A stretch of DNA of 64,000 nt from Nemania diffusa (Eukaryota > Ascomycota > Sordariomycetes > Xylariales > Xylariaceae): contig JBBPUQ010000005.1 of NCBI GenBank assembly GCA_038501195.1, forward strand, positions 3,906,001-3,970,000, given 5' to 3'. Below are positions 24,816 through 36,229 of the stretch, piece after piece. Under the pieces are notes generated by a model. The model was given only the letters and a program-made list of their open reading frames with translations, was not told where the DNA came from and did not search any database. The position numbers and the translations under genes were made by a program. How positions within the stretch are numbered: position 1 is the first letter of the stretch; every line of letters starts with the position of its first letter.

Positions 24816-26289
24816 TATGACTATAGGTGTTTCAACAAACAACAAAGCGTATATATAGCGAAGCAAGTATTAGAGTAAAGAAGCGAAGGGTTGTGTTACG
24901 GTATGTCGTTTAGGACAGCGTAGGTATTAGCTAACGAGCGTAGGAGAATTACGGTATGCGTATCATCGAGCGAGCGAGTGCAGATACGTGGGGAAGAAAG
25001 AAGACGAATAACTGGTATGTAGAGAGAACAGGTAGGTAGGTAAATACGAGATCGAGCCATCGTGAGAGTAGGTGGCCCCCTTATGAGCACGGTGTCTTCT
25101 TGGCGCCAGAAAGGGTCCCCGGAAAGCTACACTAGCCAAGCCATGCGCATAGTCGGAGGGAGAGACACATTGGGTTTGTCGATGCATCCTGTACCTTGCC
25201 GCTCCAAGCAGCATCTCGCGTGGCATGCATGGGGTTGAGCTGGACCCTGGGCAATTTAATAATGGTATGAAGCATGCACCTACATACATACTATTCCTCT
25301 GCTAGTCAAGGGTCATTGAACCTCATCTCGTCCGATTAGATCGTCTCCATGGGTAGTCATTTTGGCTCGCTAGTAAAAGCGAGGATGTTAGACTTTTTAA
25401 TTAATTCGGGCATATGTATAAAGCATGGTTGGATTTATGGTGTTGTATGTAAGTAGTAGGTATAGGGGTAGGTCTCATTTTATAGCAATTTACCGAATTA
25501 GGTAGGTCGACGGGGTTGACGATTATCTTTATGCAACGGCGTTAAGACTGTCAACAGTGAGGGTGTCCATCTCATCAATCATCACTCGGCCCATATCGTA
25601 TAGATTTATGATTGAGCCCAACTATTCCATGTTCTAGGTCACACTCGCACTCGAATGCGGGTGTGCTGAAACTGCTGGCTGGCGGATCGGAATGTTTATT
25701 ATCCAACCAAACCAAACAACACATACATACATACATGTCTATGCCTGCATCGGCCCCAGAAGCCGAGACCTGCTTTTCTTGTTCTGCTCGCTAGAACCCT
25801 ATAGCGTACATTTATGCGTATGTAGTGGGTGGCAACTACCGAGCCGTTGCTTGGAAAATCCAACACTTGTGACTTGAACTGCGGTTTGCCGACTCGAGAT
25901 GGTATTGTTAGTCAGGTTGTAAGTGTAATTACTAGGTCCTGGCACACGGAAGCAGCCTGAAAATGCAGGCGAACACCTTGATTTAAATGTCATTCAGATA
26001 ACCTTTGAAATGTCGCGTGGATTATGCAGGACCCCGAGCATAATGAGAAGACAAACCGTTTGCTGAGTATAAGGTTCGCAACGGGGAAGAATGTGAGATC
26101 GGGACCTTGGGACGGCAAGGGCCGGCATGCTCCACCGGTCTATTGATGTTTAATATCGGTTGGTGGAAATTAGAAAAAAGCAAATTTCAGACGCTGTCTA
26201 CCAACAGATACCTATCCAAGCACACGATATTACACCACACGCACAACTCATAACCAAGTACCTCTCCAGAGAAACAGAATTTAAGACAT
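24816..26289. other. Intergenic, about 1.5 kb
   Basis: 5' flank of the GPI-protein gene and 3' flank of the proton-channel gene. Short TAGG repeats and AT-rich DNA, no gene supported. Confidence 0.5.
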
Positions 26290-27211
26290 TCATTCCACGG
26301 GCGGTCTCGCGGCCTCGAGGTCCGCGACCTGCGCCTCGAGCTCGCGGATGCGCTCGCGCAGCTCCTCGGTGGCCTCGTTCTGCTCGACGGAGAACTCCTG
26401 CACGATCTTGACGAAGCGCCAGAGCCGCAGCACGACGATGAGCGACGCGATCTCGGTCGCGATGCTGTGCTGCAGCAGGTCCACCGCGAAGCTGCCCAGG
26501 ATCACGAACGCGTCGAGCTGGTGGAACCAGCTGGCGAAGAACCTATTTTGCATTGGAAGTATAAGTTAGATAGATGGATAGATATACATATATATATATG
26601 TATAGTCTAGGTAAATAAGTAGGTAGGTAATTTAAATCGGGTATTGTACTGATAGATGACTATATGGACGTATGGACTCACTTTAAACCGTCCGCAAACA
26701 CGGATAGTATCAACTCGACCACGAAGATGCAGCTCATGGTCAGTGCGAATATCGCAAGCGCATCTTGCGTCGGCGCCACCCAGTACTCGTCTTGGCGGTG
26801 CAGCTCGCAGGTAATTAGGGCGATGAAGATTTCCGCCAGGATCCCCGCGACATCGAGTAGGATTAATGCTAGGATGATCCAATGCTTTGCACGCGACGAG
26901 AAAAAGCGCTGCGTTTGGGCCCGAAAACGGCCAAAGTAGCTCTTGATGTTGCGAGTGACGGATTCATTCTCGTCGTCGCGGTCGTGATCGGAAAACCCGG
27001 CTGCGAAGACATGTTAGTATGTTTACTCCCTATTGTCTGTTGTTTGTCTTTGCTTTCCGTCATCGATGTCTGCTTCATCCTCCATCTTCAGCATATTCAA
27101 CCCCGCTTGATCCCATGAGTCCAAGTATACCACGACGTCTCATCTAGATAGTTCTAGATACGATTTAGCAAAAGGGCAGAACTTACCGAATAATGGGGTA
27201 TTCTCGCTCAT
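26290..27211 (-). CDS. Voltage-gated proton channel, Hv1-like
   Basis: Three exons on the minus strand: 27211-27187, 27000-26682 and 26542-26290, giving 198 aa. The protein is a lone voltage-sensor domain with no pore domain, which defines Hv1. S1 carries Asp58 (LILLDVAGILAE), the counterpart of the proton-selectivity Asp. S2 has Glu104 (FVVELILSVF) and S3 has Asp125 (HQLDAFVIL). S4 reads VVLRLWRFVKIVQEF, with charges Arg154, Arg157 and Lys160. A heptad-rich tail (ATEELRERIRELEAQVADLE) should form the dimer coiled coil known in animal Hv1. The first exon encodes only eight residues plus one base. Such channels extrude protons across the plasma membrane during oxidative bursts or pH stress; the physiological role in fungi is less clear. 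Confidence 0.9.
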
Positions 27212-27622
27212 CGTTTAAATATTATACTATTAATCACTATGACGCAGTACGGAACCTACGATATAAGTTGATAATTAGGTAGGTAGGTAGGTAGCTTACC
27301 TGTGCTGTTTGGGTGTAATAAGCTGAAATGACGTACGCGTCTAAGTTCTACATCCCTAACAGGTCTTGTTTCTTGTTATCTGCGGCTAACAAGCTCTAGT
27401 ATTAACGACTATAGTAGGATTCCACCGTGAAATCCTCACCCGGATATAAAACATAGCACAAGTTGATAGTTCCCGAAAACGACTCTCGCGATGTATGCTG
27501 TTGATATCAATTCAGCATCAGAACATTTACAAATACTGATGTATTCCTTCTACTCTTTATATGACCTATGTGATAATAATATACCTACCCTTTAATCCTC
27601 AATAATTCCCAACACTTAACCC
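27212..27622. other. Short intergenic spacer
   Basis: 5' flank of the proton-channel gene with a TAGG run at 27277-27294, then the 3' flank of the dehydrogenase gene. No gene. Confidence 0.5.
27277..27294. repeat. TAGG tetranucleotide microsatellite
   Basis: About four and a half copies of AGGT. One of several such runs in the window. Confidence 0.8.
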
Positions 27623-28720
27623 CTAAACCTCCCAAACACCCCCCAACCCACCCTCAATCTCCCCAAAAACCCCCAGCCCCTTAATCCCCAGCGCCGTCCC
27701 GACTCCCACCGCGGCCGCGCCCACGCGTCTCATGCGCCTGTACCCAGCCGCGTCCGCGACGCCGCCGATCCCGAGCACGGCGACGTGCGCCGTCTCGGGC
27801 GCCGCGTCCAGCAGCCGCCGCAGCGTCGCCACGTTGCCCAGCGCGAGCGGGTGCAGCGGCGCGCCGGCCACGCCGCCGATGCCGAGCGGTACGCCGGAAC
27901 CCTCCTCGCCCTCGTTTCCGCTTCCAGCATCGGCGAGGAGGAGGCACGAGCCGAGTGTATTCGTCGCCGTGACGAAGCTGAGGGGACATATCTTTGCACT
28001 CCCACTTGCATGACTAGGTGGTGTCGGCGCGCCCTCCCGCAGCGCGGCCGCGAACATCTCGAACTGCCCCGCATGCGTGTACGGCGGCGTCTTCACCCCC
28101 CACGGAATCTTTCCCCTCCCCTTCCCCTCCTCCTCCGCCACGACCTCCGCAATGCGCCTCACGTACGCGCGCAGCGCAGCCCCGTCGTACGCGGGCGGGG
28201 GTTTGCCAGGTATATTAGGGCAGGAGAGATTCACCTCCATCGCCAGGGGTACAGTAACCTCGTGTGCAAGCGCCGCGACACGGCGATAGCATTCCGCGAC
28301 CTCGTCAGGCGAGCCCGTAACGGAGACGATGAACGGTTTGCTCTTCCTCCTCTCCATCTCCGCACCCTCTCCCCTTTTCACCTCCCCGTCAATCGTCTTG
28401 ATAAACCCCAAGTACCCCTCCAGCGGAATCGGGCTATACCCAAGCGTGTTCAGGCTCGCGTCTCCCCCGGCGGAAGCGCGGCGGTGCGTCCCGGCCTCGA
28501 AGAACGCGAACCGGTGAATGCCCTCGTCGTGCGCGAAGCCCTCCCCCAGCAGTGCCGTGCGCGTCGTCACCGCCCCCGTGGCCGCGCACGCGTGCAGCGC
28601 CCGCAGGTCCTCCAGCGTCGTCGCCCAGGGGTTCGCCGAGTTGAAGAGCGGGGGGTCTATGTGCAGGCGCGGCGGGAGGGCCGCCCCCAGTGCCTCGTCA
28701 TTATCACCAGTTGGCGTCAT
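27623..28720 (-). CDS. Dihydroorotate dehydrogenase-like protein, class 1A (fumarate type)
   Basis: Single exon, 365 aa, starting at the ATG at 28720. The protein is an FMN-dependent TIM barrel. The catalytic loop reads MEVNLSCPNIPGKPPPAYD, with Cys167 where class 1A enzymes carry their base. Other landmarks are FIVSVTGSPDEV, IPWGVKTPPYTHAGQFE (Lys210 in the FMN/orotate strand), FVTATNTLG and a Gly-rich phosphate-binding end (VLGIGGVADAAGYRRM). There is no mitochondrial presequence or membrane anchor, so it should be cytosolic and use fumarate, unlike the membrane-bound class 2 enzyme that supplies pyrimidines in most filamentous fungi. It may therefore be a second, non-essential homologue; its substrate could differ. 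The gene has no introns and is very GC-rich. Confidence 0.85.
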   Translation of the reverse strand: MTPTGDNDEALGAALPPRLHIDPPLFNSANPWATTLEDLRALHACAATGAVTTRTALLGEGFAHDEGIHRFAFFEAGTHRRASAGGDASLNTLGYSPIPLEGYLGFIKTIDGEVKRGEGAEMERRKSKPFIVSVTGSPDEVAECYRRVAALAHEVTVPLAMEVNLSCPNIPGKPPPAYDGAALRAYVRRIAEVVAEEEGKGRGKIPWGVKTPPYTHAGQFEMFAAALREGAPTPPSHASGSAKICPLSFVTATNTLGSCLLLADAGSGNEGEEGSGVPLGIGGVAGAPLHPLALGNVATLRRLLDAAPETAHVAVLGIGGVADAAGYRRMRRVGAAAVGVGTALGIKGLGVFGEIEGGLGGVWEV

Positions 28721-29345
28721 TCTTCATGCCTCGTGTAACTGATTATGCTCGGCCTGCTTGTTTGCAGGATCTGAGTGAAGGGGGAAAGTGAGTTTACGCT
28801 TTGTTAGATGATAGATACCGAGGTAGGTATACTCAAATTAGAACATTATTTATCTAACTGTAAATTTAAGAGACTGAGATAATCTAGAAGTCGTAGATAA
28901 GAAATATGACTGCGCACCTGGGTATCATGTATCATGATACCGTATATATACCAGTACTTAACCTACATTCTTGGCATCGTATGTTACCATTGGTTGGTTA
29001 GTATGCGGGGAGCTGAAGATAAGATAAGATGAGGAGGTTTAACAGTGTTGGTGGACGAGCTAGATGTGGTATAAAGCGAAGTTAGGTATGCCATCACACA
29101 TCTAACGAACGGAGGATTGCTATCTTCGTCTGTGTTTTCCCTATCCCATGCAAATTTCTTAGAGTAGTATTGTATTCTTTAGTCTTATTTACGGGCTGCT
29201 ACCGTCAGCGTAATTGCCCTCGTTTTAACCCAAGTATGCATCAAGCAATACTAACAATATACATAATACTGTCACTAATACGCTCTTGCAGCCGATATTC
29301 TGGAAAAAAGAGATCAATTGAACATTGACCAGTCTTGTTCCGACA
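28721..29345. other. Intergenic, about 0.6 kb
   Basis: AT-rich spacer: 5' flank of the dehydrogenase gene and 3' flank of the RING gene. Nothing recognisable. Confidence 0.5.
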
Positions 29346-31396
29346 TCATGTTCCTCTGCGCCCACCAGTACTCATTAATGTGATTTTCTGTTTCTTTTTT
29401 TTCTTGCCGCCGGTGGCTCCTGTTACAGCGCTTGAGCCCGAGGCTGAACCACCGCCGCCATCAAGACCGAAGGCTTCCATCTGCATGGCAATCTCCGCTG
29501 CTCCGAGGAAATCGTCGTCTTTGAGCCACCCATCGTCCCGCTGATCCTCCGAGACGGGCTTTAGGTCGGGCGAAACAGGGATAGCCCGTGTTCCCCACAC
29601 CGTCTTGGAGGTCGTTGGGCTCGTAGACATTTCGGCGAGCTGTTCAAAACCTGGCCGAGGATTGGGCGGCGATGTCCCAGCTGGTGGGCCTAAGGGTTGG
29701 AAATCGTCCGAGTTCATTACGGGAGTGGGCTCGAAGTCTCCGTTGAGGTTATCAAAATGACGTCGAGTACTACGACCGATAGCCGCAGCTTCTAACCGCT
29801 CTGATTGTAATCTCTCTCGATCCTCTTGTGCTGCTTTGTCTCGGTGTAACTTCCTTCGCCGCTCTAGATCATTAGAGAAGGTGTCCAGTATCTCCGGAGG
29901 TACTATGTCGGTCCAGTCACACTCTAGAAAGCTCACCACACACCCCTGGGGAAGATGTGCTAGATACTTTGCTCGTTTTCTCAAAGCATCGTCTACAGCA
30001 TGGCCGGCCGATATATGCTCAACCCGGGGAAGGAGCGTTGACGGGAAATTTGAGAAGTCGCCAAACTTCGTTTTGAGAATGCGAATGTCGAGGGGCGATA
30101 GGTATAAATGTGGCGGCGCCGTGTAGAAGTGGAACTGCTGTTTCGCAGCATGTTTAGATTTTAAAGCTGCCGAAGAGGGGATCGATTCCGCCTCCTGGCC
30201 CTTCATCTTCTCCTTAGCCGTGTTAATTGCCCTTATGGCCCGTTGCGGCCAATCACCCTCCTCAACACCGTACTGGATCTCGTCCTCGTGGGCTTGTCTT
30301 TGTAGATCCTCCATCTCGCGTTCGAACTGTTCGACGATGTACTCGGTGGTTCCCTTCATGATTCGGGCATAGTCCATGACACTGGCGGCGAAATGCCATG
30401 GGACATCCTCGCCCAAATTTGCAACATCACTACCCCCTTCATCCGGAAGTGCCAAGGTAGAGCCAGCCTCGCGCACCATTAATCGTAACACAACATCTTC
30501 CCCCACACCAGGTAGGGGGTTCTCTTGACCCTCGTAGAAACGAACGGGTCGAACTTCGGCGAGACGAAATGAATCGTCGCAAATGGGACACTTCTTCCAG
30601 CGGGCCTCTTTCCTAGGAGTAGGCTCACCATCGTTTGTGGAGTTGATAAATCTCATAAGACATGGAAGACAAAAAATGTGACCGCAGCGAGCCATGCGGG
30701 GAGCTACGGGGTCGCAGAAGCATATGGGGCAGGACGTCGTCTGGGATTTGGAAGAAGCGATAATCTGGAGCACATCGGACCAGTCGAGGTGCTTGTCCGC
30801 ATCGACAGCTTGGGCACTATAGTCGCCTTTCGGCGAAACTACGAAGCGGTAATTCGCGTGGACAAACCTGCCCATCGGACGTTAGTACCATACTTAGAGC
30901 AGGAGAGTCGTAGCTGTTGCAAACCTAGCCTTATCTGCGGCATGGTAGCCAGAGCCAGAGCTCCACGTAGGATGACGGCGGGTTGCTCTGTGGTGGTCGT
31001 GGTAGTGACGTGAGGGGACCGAGTAGTTTAGAAGATGGGTGATAGACGTTTGCCCACGGCGGCTTGAAGCATTCCGGACGGCTCTCTATTTCCCCGCCAT
31101 TGCGATCAGCGATGTCCCTAGAAAATAAAGTCTACATGTCGACTTACGATCTCTGCCATGGCGTCGTCATCATCCGGGTTCCCGTTCGGTCTCCGCTGAT
31201 GCCGGTGCTGTTTCCTCGACGCTTGTCCTTTCCTCGCAGCAGCCGAATTGGGAAAGGACAGGCTCGACGGGCCAGATCGTCGCAAGCCAGACTCGAAGCT
31301 AGGCTGCGGAGCGGATATCGGCTGTGTGGAAGAGCTATATGATGGCGGAATGGAAAGGGATTTGGCTCCCAGGTTGCTCGAACCACCAGAGCTCAT
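29346..31396 (-). CDS. RING-finger protein, Mag2/RNF10 family
   Basis: Three exons on the minus strand: 31396-31148, 31085-30925 and 30867-29346, giving 643 aa. Exon 2 is short and is supported by conserved family sequence (SSRRGQTSITHLLNYSVP, then GSGYHAADKARFVHANYRFV across the intron). A C3HC4 RING lies at about 183-234 (CPICFCDPVAPRMARCGHIF, then CLPC and CPICDDSF), indicating an E3 ubiquitin ligase. Yeast Mag2 and human RNF10 act on stalled ribosomes by ubiquitylating small-subunit proteins; a similar role is inferred here. A charged helical stretch around 440-500 and a Lys-rich end (GGKKKKKQKI) follow. The N-terminus is Ser-rich and unstructured. The start is ATG 31396; the longer open frame begins with TTG. 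Confidence 0.9.
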
Positions 31397-32903
31397 GGTG
31401 GTTACATGCCAAGCACGAACGACCGAGGTGGCGGTTGAGATGAATGCAAACGCGGCGACAAAGATAGATTGTCTAAAAGCGAATAAACAATACAAGCTAG
31501 GATCGATAGACAAACGGTCCAAGAGAGATGGTAGGTAGTTGATTGATAGTTGAGTGAAGGGTCCTTAACGGACGAACCCCAAACGTGCTGGGCAGCGGGT
31601 TTACATTGACAAGGTAGCGCCAAGGCAGTATGAGTACATCTTATGGTCCGGGGGAAGAGTCACGACTCGGCGGGGCTAAAGTATTGTAGCGTAGTTAGGT
31701 GACTAAACGGAGGTTACAGGTGAGTGATGCCGGCTTGAATTCGCCAACCCGACGCCACAACCCCCCAATCCACACTTACTACCTAGGTAGGTAGTGTACC
31801 TACTATGGTACATGTCTAGTGTCACATGTGCACAGAATAACACTGTATTCGTAGAACCTTATTCTGTACCTGTCTGGTCTAACAGCAGCTGACCAATCAT
31901 AAGTTATAATACCTAACTGTGAGAGGGGCAAGCACCGTACTATAGCACCGTACTATCTACTGTGCTCCTGCACCACTGACCCCACCACTACATAGGTAAA
32001 TAGCCAATAGGTAGTCACACCGAATAAGTTACCTCAGGTATGGTAAAATGGATAGCCGTTACGTCTATCGATTCCCCTGGTCGACGACATTGTCTGTGAC
32101 TTTATAAGGTTATTTGAATGCTGTTGCTTCCTTTTTCTTTTTCTGGGTTGTGCTGATATCACTCGGCGTTCTCATACTTACATGAGAGAGAGAGCATTGT
32201 AGAAAGAGTATACTATAGACAGTTCGAAGTAAGTATGTAGGTAAGGACATCTCCCCGATAAGAGTGGCAATCAACCCCTTCATCTACAGTAATATGGGGG
32301 ATTGTCTTGGTGAGTATAAGCAACTGAGATCTCTTTATAAACCAATAATTTGTTCTATTTCTTAGGTCATGTGGCTCAATGGTTTTTTTACTTGGAGAAT
32401 GTGCTAGTAGAAGTAGAACATGTAAGGGAGGCAGTGCGTACGGCTGCAGGGTCTTTCATCTAGATAATACGCTACCTATGAAACCAACACCTATGCTCGG
32501 TAACAATATCGATACACTGTCGTTTAATATGAGCTTCACTACAGGTATAAATAACAAGAAATAGAACTACGCAGACTCGTTAAACCAGTATATAGATCAC
32601 ATTGCTACACATTATTGGAACATAAACACCGATGTAACATACTCATATCACAGAAATATGACATTTATATAACAAATTCTAGCCAGGTAATCGTTTCATG
32701 AGATGGATTCAAGCAAACTTGTATCAATACATGTTTTATGTATGCACACTAGATGTCCGAAGTGCGCGATGCCGATCCGCCGTCGTCATCTGCTAGAGTC
32801 GGGAGACGCATTTGGGGAATCATGAGCTTCAAAGGAAATCAACTTGACCAAAAACAACCAGAAACAGGCATGGAAAAGCGACTGGGCTCGCACCCTGGGC
32901 CAA
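31397..32903. other. Intergenic, about 1.5 kb
   Basis: 5' flank of the RING gene and 3' flank of the CBM48 gene. A 61-codon frame at 32379-32564 has no recognisable product. A CCTA/TAGG cluster lies near 31775-31800. Confidence 0.45.
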
Positions 32904-35900
32904 TTAATTTTTGTGCGATAGCTTCGCCTTCACCTTGCCGAACATGGCGCTGAGCCGGTTTTTCTTCTTCTTCTCCCCAGTGGCGGGGCTGCTGCTGCCA
33001 GCCTTGCTGCTAGATGGAGTAGCCTCCTCTGCAGGTGTTGTTGGGTCAACAGCGGCTTTAGAGCCATTCGTGGCCGTCGCCGGCTCGGTTGGCTCAGATG
33101 TCTCAACAGGTACAGCCTCGGAGGCCGCAATAGCCGGAGTCTCGGTGGTCGCAGCGGCTACTGAGGTCTCCGGTGCGTCCGTTGTAGCCGGGACAGCGAG
33201 GGCCGGGGTATCCTTTGTTTCTGGAGCTACGGTTGCTGCTGGTGCCTCGATTGTTGCTGGGGCATCCTTTTCGGCAGACTCGTCAGCCGCCTCTGCAGGC
33301 TTGACCTCCTCCAGCAACTCGGTCTCAACAGCCTTCTTTTCCTCGACGGCCTCCGCATTCGTGGTGGCCTCTGGGGATGATCCAGCCTCGACAATGGACT
33401 CCTTGACCGTTGCGGGGACCTCGGATGAGATCTCTTCGCGAACATGTCCATTTGTTGCCGCCTCAGCAGGCTTAACCTCGCTCAGCAGCTCGGCTTCGAC
33501 CGCTTTCTTCTCCTCGACGGCTTCCGTGTTGGCGGCTGCCTCTGGGGATTCACCAGCTTCGATGATAGATTCCTTAACCTCAGTAGGCACCTCGGGGGAA
33601 ACTTCTTCTCGTGTCTCCTCCTTTTGTGTGGTACCAATTGCGTTCTGAACAGATTCGGGCAGCTTTTCTTTGACAGAGTCCGGGAGTTGGGTGGCAGCCG
33701 AAGTAGCAGTAGTCTGAGCAGTTGAGATAGCCTCCTGGGTCTTGTCAACAGCAAGATCCTTGGCAGCAATAGCACCGGCAACAGCAGCCCCAGCAGCTAC
33801 CGACACGGCGGCTACAATAGATGCAGTAGCTTCACCGGGGGTGACAACATCCTCGGTCTTTTCAGTGCCTTCGCCGGCAGTGCCTTCGGAGGTAGATGGA
33901 GCCTCCTTCACCTTCTCTAGCAGCTCTTTTTCAACAGCTGCCTTCTCCTCAACCTCTTCGGGCACTGCACTGGCTTCGGGGCTAAAATGCGCCTTCTCCT
34001 GGCTCTCTTTAACAATTTCGGGAACCTTGTGCTCGATAGGCGCACTAGCCGCTAGAGCAGCAGTAGTGGATTCTGGAGCGGCCGAGGAGAGAATAACAGG
34101 AACGCCCCCTACATCAAGTTAATATCTCAAGTTACAAATATCGCAACGAACCCTGAAATGTTCGTGTTGGGGACATACCTGGGAGAGTGTCGCTCTTCTC
34201 ATAAGACTCGGGGTCCAATTTCACATTACTGGTTGTGCTTTGGCCAGCAAGTTCCTCGGGTATTTTCTCTCCGGGTGCAAGGGTGATAGGGTTAACAGCG
34301 CCTGCAGTAGCCGGTAGCGGGTGAACACCAAAGCTCGCTTCGTTGCTGGGCTCGGCAGCAGGGGTTTCAGGGAAGGACCCAGGCAGGACCTCATCGGTTT
34401 TCTCCTCCTTCACATCTTCCTCAGTGTTCTCCGGAGTCTCTACCTTCTTGTCTTTTTCTAAGGGAGCGCCGGCGGCCAGGGCAGCCGTGGTAGAATCCGG
34501 TGCGACGGAGCTCAATATCGCAGCAGAAGCGGGAGCCTCCATGACGATATGCTCGGGGGTCAAAACGTTATTGTCGTTTCCGCTCTCGTCAGTTTCTTTG
34601 GGGGCAGTGGGGTCGATTACCCATTCACCATCGACGAGAAACTATACGGAAGGCCGAAGTTAGTAGGGACAAGCAGGGCGGGCGGGAGAAGATGGGTTAT
34701 AACCAGGAAGATGGAGCGGAGATCGGGGACGGGAATGTTGTTGAGAGGAGGGGGGACGCTAAAGAAACTTCCAGGCTAGAGCTCAATAGTATGTGATACG
34801 CGCGGGCGGACAGGCAAGCGCCCTGCACGCAAGGGAGGCGTAAGACCCAGCATCCATACCGAACTACTTACCTACTACAGAGTACACTAACGAGTACATA
34901 CTGTAAGAGGTAGGTAGGTAGGTAGGTTGGTAGGTAGCTAGGCAAACCGAAGCCAGGCTAAGCCTCTACTCGCATGCTGCTCCGGCAGGCTGGAATGGAA
35001 TGCATGCACCTAGGGTGCAAGGAATGCCGGTTCCGCTATAATGTGCCTGTCGGCTTGCCTTGTCTAAGGCTAGGGGCTCGTCCATGTCCATGTGCGCCTG
35101 CACTTGCTAAGGCTGCTAAGGCATTGTGGGTGCACAGAGCAGAGGGCTACCTCGTGTCTGAGTGGCTGCGATTGGGTATTCTGTACCTATCCCGAGTTCA
35201 TAGTGAACCCAGCATCTGCGCAGCACTTGTTTCGGCGTGGGCATATGTACAAGGCCTTTCCATGATAGAGTTCTTAATTTGGGTAAAGTAAATGCACCGA
35301 ACTTCAATTGACCTATCAGCATCGTCGCCCAAACCAGTCACCTGCCCAGTCCGACCAGGCAGGGAACTCCCATGTCCCCAATTGCGTCATCTGCCATATG
35401 ATATGCACCCAAGGGATGTCGTGAGGTATGATGCCTCGCATTGCGCAAACATACAGTAGATGGGCAATGATGGGCAATTGAACCGTTGGAGGGGAGATTG
35501 TGGCCAGCCAACGATGGTAGGTACAACCAATGTGCTCAATGTGCTCAATGCGCTTAGTGGACAAGGACTTGTAGGCTAGAAATAGCGGTGGACGCCCCAG
35601 GTGGTTCGGTCCTAGGTCCAAAATAGGTCCTACTTGTAGATCCTCCCCCAGCGGCGTCTTGCACTCCCGGCCTCTAGGACGTGCCGACTTGAATCGACGT
35701 ACAGCGCAGACACATTGGTATCGAGGGAGATGGGCGCATATAGCAGCGGGGACAGGAAATTGGACAACGGCGACAAAGAAACCATATATATAAATAGGAA
35801 CGAACCTTGTAGAAGATTTTGCTCGAAGCGTCGGGCAAGAAAACCTTTTTCTCGAAGCTATCGCCGACCTTTTCCAGCTGCTCGCTTTTCTTCCAGTCGT

Positions 35901-36229
35901 CGAAAGTACCGGTCACATAGACTACGGTAGCAGGTTGATTCCTAGCGAGGGAGTCTCGTCAGTCATTTGTTTAATTGTTCGATCAGGTCCCCGAGACGGC
36001 AGCGAGAGTGGCACAAGATCTAGCAAAAGGGATCTATATTCGCAGGACACCGGGTGCCCTTGCGACCGAGTGAGACAGGGCGAGCGAGACAGAAAAAGGA
36101 GATACAATAAACAGGTCGTCTCTGGCTGTCACAATGAATGCGCTCGCCCGCTCGGATCGTTTTGTGCCGTCGCGCATCGTCGTGCGGTTGCGGTGTTTCG
36201 ACTTACCACTTGAAAACGAAGCTTCCCAT
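32904..36229 (-). CDS. CBM48 (AMPK glycogen-binding-like) protein with acidic repeat tail
   Basis: Four exons on the minus strand: 36229-36207, 35941-35806, 34641-34179 and 34108-32904, giving 608 aa. Residues 1-80 are an AMPK1_CBM/CBM48 domain: MGSFVFKW, then NQPATVVYVTGTFDDWKKSE, then KIFYKFLVDGEWVIDPTAP. Yeast proteins with this domain at the N-terminus include Crp1 and Mdg1, the latter linked to pheromone signalling. The remaining 500 residues are low complexity (Glu, Ala, Pro, Ser, Thr, Val). They contain a 57-residue tandem repeat at about 375-488 built on KESIxEAG, SPEA, EAVEEKKAVE and ELLxEVKPAEAA, with a degenerate third copy near 256-277. The end is basic (KKKKNRLSAMFGKVKAKL). Intron 2 (35805-34642) is 1164 nt, very long for this window; its splice sites join the CBM48 strands in phase. 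Confidence 0.85.
34909..34938. repeat. TAGG tetranucleotide microsatellite in an intron
   Basis: About seven copies of AGGT with one change, inside the long intron 2 of the CBM48 gene. Confidence 0.8.

Noticed and set aside
32911..33648. Long plus-strand frame (245 codons) over the CBM48 gene
   Set aside because: It is the antisense shadow of a low-complexity Glu/Ala/Val exon; the minus frame has the domain and spliced continuity.
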